From: Nereocystis luetkeana
Lineage: Eukaryota; Sar; Phaeophyceae; Laminariales; Laminariaceae
DNA: 64,000 nt
NCBI GenBank assembly: GCA_031213475.1
Contig: JARUPZ010000016.1
Coordinates: 3,281,140-3,345,139 of the forward strand
Direction of reading: 5' to 3'
This document shows, piece by piece, positions 54,701 to 62,995 of the stretch (positions are counted from its first letter, which is position 1; the number at the start of each line of letters is the position of its first letter). The notes under the pieces were generated by a model. That model was not told where the DNA came from. It did no database searches and saw only the letters and a program-made list of their open reading frames with translations. The position numbers and the translations under genes were made by a program.

Positions 54701-57700
54701 TTCTCTGTGCCAGGTCCGCCATATACTGGGCATCCCTAGCCACCTGAATGGCCCGCGTAGCTTCCCTCGCAGCCTGCTTCTTATCGTCCCGGAACTTGAC
54801 TACCAGAGCCTTCAGCCTCCGCCCGATCACGACATGCGTGGGCATTGTGATCAGTCCCGGCCAGGAGTTGGTCGGGTCCTGTCCCGGGAGTTCCCAAAAT
54901 TTTGAACGAGGGAGGGGTGGGGTAAGAGTTGGTCAAAGCTTCGCAACGTATCTTCCCGGTATACCGGAATGTGCATGGCAAACATACAATGCACTACCGC
55001 ACCTCTATCACATACTTCCGAAGTGTACACAACAAAATAGAAGTAAGGTGGGCGCAAGACGAGAATAAAGAAAAGGAGTCTGCAGTGTGAAGGGGGGGGG
55101 GCGAGGTTCGATTGGTCAACGATTTTATGTAGCGGTCTACGGTAAGTATTGTGAAGATTTAAAACCCTTTTAGGACTGCAGTCCCGTTTTGGGGACAAAC
55201 TACTTAAGAATTAGAGCGGTTTGTCCCCAAAACGGGACTGCAGTTCCAAAAGGGTTAAGCTGGAAGGAGAGCGAAAAGCCTCAGAATAGAAAAAAAAAAT
55301 GCTACGTAGCCGTGGACAGCAGTAGCGGACGCGTACAAAAACACCACAGGGGTATACTCGTAGACCACACAAACGAAACACCTTCCACAAAAAAAAGCAA
55401 GGCGGCTGCTTCCCGGGTGTACCCAAACGATCAAAACCGAAGAAATAAACAAACCCAAAACCGCACGAAGTCCAAAGCAAACAAACCAATAACATCGCGA
55501 TATCGTGCGCAACACGATAAACCTGGCGCGCGCGCCCCACCCCGGACCCCGCGCACCCCCAATCCCGTCCCACCTCCATAATCTTTTGCGCCCGTTTCTT
55601 CTGCATCGCGGTAAACCAGCCTTGGTCGTAGGCGGACTGCGCCAGCCACTTGTCGTGCGCCGCGCCCCAGCCCGGAGGAACGTGCTGCACAAACCTCCCG
55701 AAAGGAGGCTGTGTTGCGTACCAGGGGGTACCGGGTATACATGTAAAGGACAGAAAAAACACGAAAATCGCAGGGGTCGACACAGGAGCAGCAGTGGTCA
55801 ATACCAGGACAACCATGAAAGTACCTTAGGTTGGGTTGGCGTCGGTTTGCGACGACGCCATAAAACACGCCTCTCACTGCATAAGAGTATTTATTTACGG
55901 TATTGGTCCCTCTGTGGTGCCGGTTGCCGCTATAATAGTGCTGGCATCGTTGGCTGGCGCTTACCGGGAGTATAGAGGGACCACCGCCGTATCTGGTGGG
56001 CAAAAAAGCGACAACCAAACAGGTCCTTGCGTTTTCCGGAGAAATAAATACCGACGACCAAGTATCACCAACGTTGCACAAGTTGGACAAATCACGATCT
56101 ATCTGTCTACTGCAGATCATCTATTGTCTACTGTAGATCCTGACTTGCCGACATGGTATGCCTTGCGGGGTGTACAAATTCATCCCAGGAGATGTGTCCT
56201 AGGTCATGGCAGACCGTGCGGCTTACACTCGGCAACACGAGCTACTAGTAATACTGGCACGTAGTTCTTACAGATAACGAATCTACCTGCCCTGAAGTGG
56301 CTGGATACCAAAACCATGTAGAAGTCGATGATCTGCCCTACGTGTGCAAGGTTGCAACATCAATAGCGCCCTGCGCGGAAACACAAGGACCGCTTGGTCT
56401 TGATATTAAGCTCTGAACGCTCCTTATAGTTCCGCACAGAGGAGTAACTGGTGGTACAGGACTTACATACCTGGTGCTGACGACCATTTCAGACCACGGA
56501 TGCATACACAAAAATATTGGCTACAGTATTCATAATGATAATCCCATTTTTTGGCTGTGGTCACCGTCCCCTCCCGCCCGCTCACACTGGCACACTTGAG
56601 CATCAGGCTCAGGTCCTCCACCTCGTCCAGAGTGCTCAGCTTCGTCGTGATCTGATAACGAACACCATGCGACAAAACATATGATTACGGGGGACCATAG
56701 TTAACAGGACCTATGGTACACATAAAAACCTATATGTATAACCATTTTTACTGACAATATTTGGTCCTGTTAACTATGCCCCCCCGTAATAGTACCAGCA
56801 GCATTTAGCACAACAGCAATAGCAACGATAACAAAACACAACCTCAATAGCAGCAGCAGCAGCCCCACCACCACAACCACCCTCAAGACCCAATTCAACG
56901 AAAAAAAAACTTCACGTGCGATGGTGATTTCAATGGTTGGTTGCGTTCGTAATGGGCTAGTGGGTAGGAGGGCGCGGGCAGGAGGGGAAGACAGGGTGGA
57001 GGGGGAGTCTTGCGTCCGTCCGACCGCAAATACATCGAGCCACAACGAACTAGTAAACGCTTGTCACGCGAGACCGATTAAAGTCTGTCGTAACGGCCCG
57101 ATCAACGTTTGTCACAACGGACCAACCAACGTCTGTCACAACCGACCAGACAACGTCTGTCACAACGGAATCGTACACGAAACGACAGTATCGCATCACG
57201 GAATGTTAGGGACGGGGAAGCAACACGAGGAGAGGGGAGGCGACGGGAGGGGAGGGGGGGGGCGGTAGGGAAGGGGGAAAAAATGGAAGGGGGGAGTAGG
57301 GGGCAAATGGTAGACTCACCCTGTTGAGAGTGGAGCGGAACAAAGTGTCGGGGCCGATGTTCCGGGGCATCCACACTTGCTTCAGGATCGCCAGTACGTC
57401 ATCTTCCTGCGCTGCGAGTGCCTTCTGCGCAGTTGTCAACAGAGAACGGGGGATGAAAAGCGACAAAGCGTGTGCGGACTAAGGTGAGCGAGGTACATGG
57501 GTTTACAGTTTACAGTAAATACATGGGGAGGGGGGGGGGGGGGCACAGCCATCAAACGACCGGCAGCATAGCATAGCATAGCATAGCATAGCACAGCACA
57601 GCACAGCACAGCACGGCACAGCACAGCACAGCATATCACAGGAGCAGCAAATCCCTCCAACAAACCGACGAGGCAGCGCGCGATCGTCGCCGCTAGCAAC

Positions 57701-60700
57701 CCACCGCGTTCAAAATCAGCCACACCGAGTCGTAACGGACATGACTTGAACGACCATACAGCGAAGCCTACACGAAACAAAGACATCGCTCAATCTCAAA
57801 ACGGCATTCTTCCATCTCGTGGGTGAGGAGGGGAGGGGTGTGGGGGGGAACACCAACGGGAGAACCCACACAAAAGCGTGCACGGGAGACACGCCCCAAC
57901 CCCCTACCCAACCACCCTTGTTCAGCCTCGGCCTGTCTAATACAAAAAAAAACTCGTACGCACCTTGCTTTTAGCACCAGCCGGAGGAGCCGCGACTACC
58001 GCCGGCGATTTCACAGCCGCCGCCGTGGGAGCAGTGGTAGCAGGAGTAGCAGCCACGGTAGGGGCAGAGACAAGAGCAGTAGAAGAAGCAGGAGCCGCCG
58101 CAGCCGCCGTAGCAGCAGGAGCCGCCGCAGCCACCGCAGCAGCAGGAGCCGCCGCAGCCGCCGCAGCAGCAGGAGCAGCCGCAGCCGCCGCAGCACCAGG
58201 AGCAGCCGCAGCCGCCGCAGCAGCAGGAGCAGCCGCCGCAGCAGGAGCAGCCGCATCAGGAGCAGCCGCAGCAAGAGCAGCCGCAGCAGCCGCAGCAGGA
58301 GCAGCCGCAGCAGGAGCAGCCGCAGCAGCCGCAGCAGCCGCAGCAGCCGCAGCAGGAGCAGCCGCAGCAGGAGCAGCCGCAGCAGGAGCAGCCGCAGCAG
58401 GAGCAGTCGCAGCAGGAGCAGTCACAGCAGGAGCAGCCGCAGCAGGAGCAGACGCAGCAGGAGCAGACGCAGCAGGAGCAGCCGCGGCAGGAGCAGCCGC
58501 AGCAGGAGCAGCCGCAGCAGCAGCAGCCACAGCAGCAGCCACAGCAGCCGCCGCCGCAGGAGCAGCCGCAGCAGGAGCAGCCGCAGCAGGAGCAGCCGCA
58601 GCAGGAGCAGCCGCAGCAGGAGCAGCCGCAGCAGGAGCAGCCGCAGCCGCCGCCGCAGCAGCAGGAGCAGCCACCGCCGCCGCAGCAGGAGCAGCCACCG
58701 CCGCCGCAGCAGGAGCAACCACAGCCGTCGCAGCAGGAGAAGCCGCAGCCGCCGCCGCCGCCGCAGGAGACGCCGTGGCCGCCGCCGCCGCAGGAGACGC
58801 CGTAGCCGCCGCCGCGGTCGTAGTTGCCGCCGCGGGAGCAGCTACAGCCGGCTTCAATTCCGCAATGACTCCGTTCGCCCCAGCGACTGCAGTCGCAACC
58901 GCACCAGCGTCCCCATCGCCCGGAACGCTTCCGTTCCCCGCACTCCCGCCATCACCACCAGCACCGACACCCGCGCCGGTACTTGATCCGGGAGTAATTG
59001 CACCTGCTGTTGTTGCTGCTCCAGCTGGCGCTGCTTGTGGCGCGGCCTGGCCGGCGTCACCCTTCGACACCACCGCCGCCACCGGTGCCGACGCTTGCGC
59101 CGGCGCTACAGCCAACGCAGTCGACCCCTCCGTCTTCGAAGCAACCGCAGCCCCAGCCGCGGCCGGCGTCGGATGCGGAGTCGGCACCGGCTTCTCACCG
59201 TCGCCCTTAACTTTCCCGCCATCCCTATCTCCGACCCCCGCCCCCACTGTCGCCGGCGCAACGACCCCACCGCCATCGCCCCCGGCACCGCTACCGCCTG
59301 CCCCCTTCCCCGGCCCCCCCATCGCCACCTGCCAGGCCCGCTCCATCGAAGACATACCAACAGAAGCGGGAGCAGCCGCAGCCATAGCCGTAGCCGATGC
59401 CCCTACAGACATGCCAGCGCCAGCAGCGCCTGCGCCAGCCGAGCCAGCGCCAGTCGAGCCCACGACCGCACGGGCCCCTGCGGCGAGCTTCCCCCCTCCC
59501 CCATTCTCAATCTTGAGCTGCTTGGGGTCCTCTTCCTTCCCTGAGACGAGGGCCTGCCGCATGTCCTTCACCGCGCGTCGAGCGACCGGGTGCTTCGCCA
59601 GGAGACCGCGGAGCATCTGTTTCACCGTGGCCTCCACGCGCATCTCCGACGGCCTGGGGATGGCGGCGTTGGCGGCTTTCAACGCTGCCGGGCTGGCGTT
59701 TGCCTTCACGGCGGCCATGGTCATCGTAGGGTCGGTTTGGGGGGAGGGGGTCATCCCACCGCCTTCACCACCACCGCCGGGGGAAATCGTAGCGGTACCA
59801 GCATCGGACGTGGTCATCGAACCGGTGGCTCGGGTCATCCCCGTAGATGTGGAAGGGCCGGAACCGGAAGCCGGAGCACCAGCAGCAGCCGAGCCGTTAG
59901 CGAGGGAAGGTGGAACGCTCGCGGCGACGGTGGCAGCGCTGGCGCTGGAGGCGACCGCAGCAGCAGCAGCGGCAGCCGGGGTAGCAGCGGCGGCGGCGTT
60001 GGCCGTCGTACTGGTGGAGGCTGCTGTAGACACGGTGGCCGCGCTAGCGGAAGCACCAGCGGTGGCGGCGCTCGCGGCGAGCTGGAGAGCGGCGTTTTTC
60101 CTCGCGTCCGCCAGGAGCTTGCTGGCGATCTGCACCTCCCGTTCCCTCCTCAGGACACCCTGCGTTCCAATTTTAGTTTTTTTGTTTCAATGACCACGGA
60201 CGGACGGATGGACAGACAGACAGCCAGGCAAAAAAAAAAACACGAAAAACCGACCGCACGTGCTCCCGTTTGATCATTTTTAGAAGTATTCACGCGAAGG
60301 GCCGCGAGCGACCCAAAGTAAACGACAGACAAAAAAACGAACACAGAAATTAGACAGACAAAAAAACAGCCGAAGCGGGAAAATACCGTGGCTCGGACCC
60401 ATCAGCGTTGCTCAGTTTTTTCGCCGAACGATCGGATACGGACAGTGCGGTACAACTTTTGACTACTTAGGTGTGAAGAAAACGATGTCCGGAAACCCGT
60501 CGGTGAAACGACCTACCAGGTATATAACGACGACCCCCCTACCCACCGCCCCCGGCTGTCACCGTCCCAACCCTCTCAACGCTACGATAGCTACTGCGAG
60601 AGCAACGGGAGGTCTGTCGTAGAGCTACAGCAGCTGTAGAGGTACTGGTGTAGAGCTACTGCAATAGCTGCTGCAAATTACCAGGTACCAGGTATCGTGC

Positions 60701-61081
60701 AAGAGCTACTGAAGAGAGTTGCAGAAAGAGCTACAGCAAGACCTGTGGCTGGAACTACGGTAGGGTCGTTGTCGTAAAGCTGCTAGAGTCCAAGAGTTAC
60801 TTGTAGAGCTGACCCAAGAGCTACCGCAAGAGCTAGCCATATACCAGCATGCTGCGAGAGCTACTCCAAGGCGTATCGATACGATTTGCCAAGGAACCCC
60901 AGCAGAATTCCCATAGATTGGAGCAGTACGAGGCACCTGAGAGATGGAGATGGCCTCCATTTGAAGCATGACCGCGATCATCGCGCGGCAAACAGTCGCC
61001 ACGTCGCCCACGCTCCTCTCGCTCACATTCGCCTGCGCCCGGATCTTTTCCCAACGGCCGTACCCAAACATGATCATCGCA
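44918..61081 (-). CDS. CHD-like SNF2 chromatin remodeller, C-terminal part (continues past right edge)
   Basis: Minus-strand exons: 60937-61081, 57964-60159, 57320-57424, 56586-56651, 55574-55684 (or to 55708), 54697-54878, 52770-53949, 51611-51721, 50499-50645, 49918-50013, 48923-49040, 48002-48108, about 47534-47746, 46403-46984 and 44918-45733 (stop at 44918-44920), about 2,050 codons. All junctions keep phase except the unresolved 47.5-kb donor. The first has a SANT-like IMFGYGRWEKIRAQA and DVATVCRAMI, like CHD6-9 (GWGRWxDI, DVETICRAIL). SWPGLIT...IGRRLKALV and LPSWWKPDVHDAHLLIASC recall the later CHD7-type WP...RL and WW...D..LL regions. The ATPase would lie beyond the right edge. Family assignment rests on these short motifs. 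Expected role: nucleosome remodelling in the nucleus. Confidence 0.6.
45985..46370 (+). mobile_element. SINE-like copy followed by LINE 3' end
   Basis: A plus-orientation SINE-like piece (about 46060-46280) ends ATCGAGTAC plus C-run. It is followed at 46285 by the last 60 bp of the LINE (CTCGAAAGGGATGCG, ATGGTCAAATG) with its own C-run at 46346-46364. It lies in the last intron of the CHD-like gene, 30 bp from the donor of the exon at 46403. Confidence 0.7.
46403..46984 (-). CDS. CHD-like gene, penultimate exon
   Basis: It reads TGGLSASTPSVLGCSAAEPM, then SPAATKQRIRALHSAAFIQA and KRLVPASLTLGGG, a Gly/Ala-rich run, and finally VVVLDLCDDGDEEEG and PKKIKL before a GTGAGG donor. The VVVLDLCDD-acidic phrase resembles SUMO-interacting motifs (V/I-rich core next to acids); that reading is inference. 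Length is 194 codons. Confidence 0.6.
47203..47459 (+). other. Protein-like open frame antisense to the CHD-like gene
   Basis: Plus strand reads QVTVSCEFDHDNLVDTVDDR, then VWERYRETTFTFANGRYIGK and HTKRSEEQVSMKQSAEAAEA, to a TAA at 47457. Composition is that of a normal soluble protein, unlike the surrounding intron. No start codon context or splice partner was found. It may be a retro-copied or captured gene fragment. Confidence 0.3.
48002..49040 (-). CDS. CHD-like gene, two exons with WW...D..LL motif
   Basis: Exon 48923-49040 follows a strong acceptor (13 T then ACAG) and reads RELKTSSLPSWWKPDVHDAH and LLIASCIYG. Exon 48002-48108 completes it with SASDYGVQKALSETTLSMLE. In CHD6-9 proteins a WW-x-D-x-LL-x-G-x-x-x-x-G block sits C-terminal to the SANT-SLIDE region; the position here is compatible. 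Split codon G is shared 1+2. Confidence 0.55.
48170..48250. repeat. GGATCCAACGGAC short tandem units
   Basis: Five or six units close to GATCCAACGGAC lie in an intron of the CHD-like gene. Confidence 0.6.
49565..49740. repeat. Dispersed element E, copy 3
   Basis: The core GTGCAGGATTTGCACAGTAC, CTCCCACCGGGCAACATGAG matches the family, with GATCAT-rich edges (CAGATCATGATTCATC; CTACAGATCATAAAATCC). Confidence 0.6.
50035..50370. repeat. AAGGCAAGGCAA / GGTCAAGGGT repeat region
   Basis: A unit of about 150 bp containing GCCGAGTTAAGCCGAG, CGGGTCAAG and GGTAGAGGTAAGTGCAGGCG occurs twice or more (50047-50200 and 50258-50340), with AAGGCAAGGC runs between. It lies in an intron of the CHD-like gene. 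Confidence 0.55.
51090..51225. mobile_element. Inverted-repeat element (MITE-like)
   Basis: The left end ATCACGACGGACAACCGAAT, CAGAGCC faces the right end GTCCGTCGTGGGCTCTGATTG, around a centre with GGTAAACTAAAAAAGAGG. The inner CAGAGCC/GGGCTCTGATT pair recalls the families at 10.7 and 29.0 kb. Confidence 0.5.
51415..51552 (-). mobile_element. SINE-like 3' fragment, long G-block
   Basis: Minus-orientation copy from ACGTGCTCCGTCCCGGCATT to GAGTAC. Its tail shows as 24 Gs at 51419-51444, the longest in the window. Confidence 0.75.
51885..52020 (-). mobile_element. SINE-like 3' fragment
   Basis: Minus-orientation copy with CGGGACGGAGGACGTC and CAGGCAGACAT on the plus strand, headed by a G-run at 51886-51899. 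It lies in the intron upstream of the exon at 51611-51721. Confidence 0.7.
52770..53949 (-). CDS. CHD-like gene, poly-Gln exon
   Basis: It begins after GTTGTTGTTGTCAG with KTRDMEEKIRRDRDAKLARR, a charged helix, then RRAFQEAAQQQKLQQQ and about 100 residues of mostly Gln with Leu spacing, probably a coiled coil. Then come Ala-rich runs, ALGISPLQHQQNLLRQRQQQ, and an acidic VRVDDDDDIDVAAANG. The end is SEAASMSEDGIMLRH before GTGAGT. Length is 393 codons plus one base. CAG/CTG tracts make length changes between individuals likely. Confidence 0.6.
54225..54660. repeat. Degenerate tandem array, ACCAGTACATCGTCC type
   Basis: About 400 bp of units of 15-35 bases containing CACCAGTACATCG, CAGTACCAGTGCATC and GTCCGACAGCA variants, in an intron just after the donor at 54697. 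Frames over it are artefacts. Confidence 0.7.
55163..55256. mobile_element. Hairpin MITE B, best copy
   Basis: Inverted arms of about 38 bp, AACCCTTTTAGGACTGCAGT CCCGTTTTGGGG and the complement, surround ACAAACTACTTAAGAATTAG. Near-perfect arms suggest recent activity. It lies in an intron of the CHD-like gene. Confidence 0.75.
55826..55890 (+). mobile_element. 5' end fragment of the SINE-like element
   Basis: TTAGGTTGGGTTGGCGTCGG, ACGACGCC and AAAACACGCCTCTCACTGC match the 5' end of the long copies in plus orientation. A 5' end without the 3' end is unexpected for 5' truncation and implies later deletion or recombination. Confidence 0.55.
56085..56265. repeat. Dispersed element E, copy 4
   Basis: CTACTGCAGATCATCTATTG edge, then core GGTGTACAAATTCATCCCAG, CCTAGGTCATGGCAGACC and CACTCGGCAACACGAGCT. 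It lies in an intron of the CHD-like gene. Confidence 0.6.
56685..56789. mobile_element. TA-flanked MITE, copy 6
   Basis: Inverted ends TTACGGGGGACCATAGTTAA and complement; right flank TA, left flank GA. It is 34 bp upstream (gene sense) of the exon at 56586-56651, so it lies next to that exon's acceptor region. Confidence 0.8.
57060..57185. repeat. Tandem repeat, CAACGTCTGTCACAACGGAC type
   Basis: Five units of about 24 bp run from 57075 to 57175, in an intron of the CHD-like gene. Confidence 0.75.
57565..57635. repeat. (GCATA)n / (GCACA)n microsatellite
   Basis: Pentanucleotide units, five GCATA then about eight GCACA, with a few changes. Confidence 0.85.
57964..60159 (-). CDS. CHD-like gene, giant Ala-rich exon
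   Basis: A single 732-codon exon between a GGAACGCAG acceptor and a GTGCGT donor. It starts VLRREREVQIASKLLADARK. It has one complex region (MRVEATVKQMLRGLLAKHPV, ARRAVKDMRQALVSGKEEDP, roughly residues 168-205) that is probably a folded helix bundle. The rest is Ala-rich, and about 58080-58830 is a 15-bp coding minisatellite giving Ala-Pro-Ala-Ala-Ala-like units. It ends PPAGAKSK. The opposite strand is also open for about 740 codons for compositional reasons. Confidence 0.6.
60590..60870. repeat. Degenerate AGAGCTACTGCA repeats
   Basis: About fifteen units near AGAGCTACTGCA or AAGAGCTACCGC are spread over 280 bp. They lie directly after the donor at 60937 of the SANT-like exon, within the intron. 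Confidence 0.65.
60937..61081 (-). CDS. CHD-like gene, SANT-like exon
   Basis: Acceptor CTTTCGCTGCGCAG and 48 codons reading AMIMFGYGRWEKIRAQANVS, then SERSVGDVATVCRAMIAVML and QMEAISISQ, before GTGCCT. The order G-x-GRW-x-x-I, then D-V-x-T-V/I-C-R-A, is that of the SANT region of CHD6-9 proteins. It needs a preceding exon ending with two bases of a codon, not yet found. Confidence 0.6.
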
Positions 61082-61319
61082 CTGCGCAGCGAAAGAAGCA
61101 AGAGAAAGAAAATAACAACCAGATGAAAGATAATGTAATAAGAACAAACAATACAGGATTGCTCACCGGTGCGACACGAACAAAACCGACCCGCGGTTAG
61201 GTTCTTTCTCTTGCAATACGTGTTTCGTATTCGCTCCGTTCGAGTCTCTTGTACTACGTAGTCATATCCTACGTACAGCAGTCGGGGCCGCAAGACCCGA
61301 ATAGCACGGAGTACATTCC

Positions 61320-61355
61320 ACGGTTCGGTTCGGTTCAGTTCGGTTCCGTGCTTTG
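61320..61355. repeat. (GGTTC)n short array
   Basis: CGGTTCGGTTCGGTTCAGTT and further units, about six in all. Confidence 0.8.
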
Positions 61356-61794
61356 GAGAATATGTACGGATCCGGCCGGCTCGGAAGCGTCGCCTCCATA
61401 CGCCGTATCAGAAAAAAATAGGATACGACGCATCTAGAGGATGCGATCCTTCATTTCTACGAGTATGATGCGTTCGGATCTTCGGGCACAAATTTAACAA
61501 CCTTAGGACTATTAACAGCAGCGGTTCTCCCGTCGTTAGCCGTGCACATCAACAGCAGTCAGTATCATGAACCGTGTATCAGGTACCAGGTACATAAAAT
61601 GCGAATAATATTCGTATCAGCTCCGAAAAATCCGAACCCGTGCATAAATATTACTAACCTGACAAAAAAATACGTCACCTGCGTTGACCAAACTGGATGT
61701 GACTCAGCTTGGCAAGCTGCTCGACAGGGCTGTCTGATAATAGCTTATTTTTGGGGCACGTTCATGTCTTTCGTATAAATATATATTTCCCCCT

Positions 61795-62020
61795 ATCCCA
61801 TGTATTTGCTTCGTCCTTCTTGCTCCTGCTTCCTTCTAATAGTCGGAACTCAGGTCCGGGGTCAACATAGTAGGCTCTTCTCGCCCCTGCCCACCACGGT
61901 ACGCACCTCGCATTCTATCGCGAAAAGGGTTCGGCACTTTCTTCTCTCGTCGGCTGGCGTCTTATTGTGCCTACCCACGCTACAATGGCGCTCTCGACAG
62001 TTGGTGTCGCTTGAGGATGA
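61795..62020. repeat. Dispersed repeat H, copy 2
   Basis: It aligns with 18150-18365 (AACTCAGGTCCGGGGTCAAC, GTGCCTACCCACGCTAC). It lies in an intron of the CHD-like gene. Confidence 0.6.
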
Positions 62021-62404
62021 TATGCGATGAATCACGGTTCCTCGAAAATACAAGAACACATGTTGCGATTTTTCGATTTTCGGCGAACGTAGACGTAAGA
62101 ACTCGTACGTACATACCTGGTATATATAGCACCAGGTATGCTACTTTGTTTCCAGCAATTTGTTTGGTTTGTGTACTTGTATGGCCTGCTTGTCGTACCC
62201 AGTGCGCTTGGCATGCTGCACATATTTTCTACCTGACATCTGTCTCGTACCAGGTATACGGTAGTATGGTAGTTTGTCAGCACAGGGCTGGGACATCTAT
62301 CTCTACGTAGTTGAGGATGCAAGCTCAGCAGTGGCGCTTCAAAAATGTCATACGAGTACCCCGGTGTGCTGAATGTGGTGGAAATAACATAAAAATCCAT
62401 ACTC

Positions 62405-62995
62405 GTACCAGGTGTGCGCTCTTCACGATGAACCGTTTTTTTTACCGGTCGACACCCAGCACAGCCAGCGCACGTGCCGATTTTTCGTTCCTAGAGTGAT
62501 ACCAGCTCCGTGTTAACCAAAACCACGACAGAGAGAAATAAACATTATACTGCACCAAGTAGAGTAGATCAGGTAGGTTCTTTGGATTTTGAGCAGAAAC
62601 ACAATATTTGGAAAGAATACAACAACAAAAGACGCCGAACCCGTTCTATATACGATGGCGCTCATGGTATATAGCGGTGTGGTCGTTCCCGCCGTGTTTT
62701 CTACCCGTCGTATACAAGGGCTCGGAGTCTGCAACCACAGGTGGCGGGTGGCTTTTTCGTCATACTTCAGGATGCAGCCAAGGTTGCAGTGAGCGCTCCC
62801 CCGTCGAACTATGTGTGTGTGCGTTCTTCACATTAAACTATTATTTTCACATACATACCTATCGACATCCAGCACACCCACTGTCGGTGTTGGTTATTCG
62901 TCCTATTGAGATACTGGTACTGGTGTGTGTATCAAACCGTTATTTCTACCCTTCGACATCCAGCACAACAACAATATCTAATAGCAAGGCAGCAA
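62405..62995. repeat. Dispersed repeat I, three copies
   Basis: Copies at about 62408-62480, 62815-62910 and 62925-62990 share CTTCAC, an AACCGTT/AACTATT T-rich phrase and TCGACATCCAGCACACCCAC. A fourth is at 25.5 kb. Confidence 0.5.

Noticed and set aside
57823-58986. A 387-codon Arg/Ser-rich frame resembling an SR protein
   Set aside because: It is a third reading of the same coding minisatellite and has no RRM or splice context.
57965-60193. A 742-codon Ala-rich frame on the plus strand
   Set aside because: It mirrors the minus-strand exon; the 15-bp GC-rich unit keeps both strands open. The minus strand has splice sites in phase with neighbouring exons and the only complex sequence.
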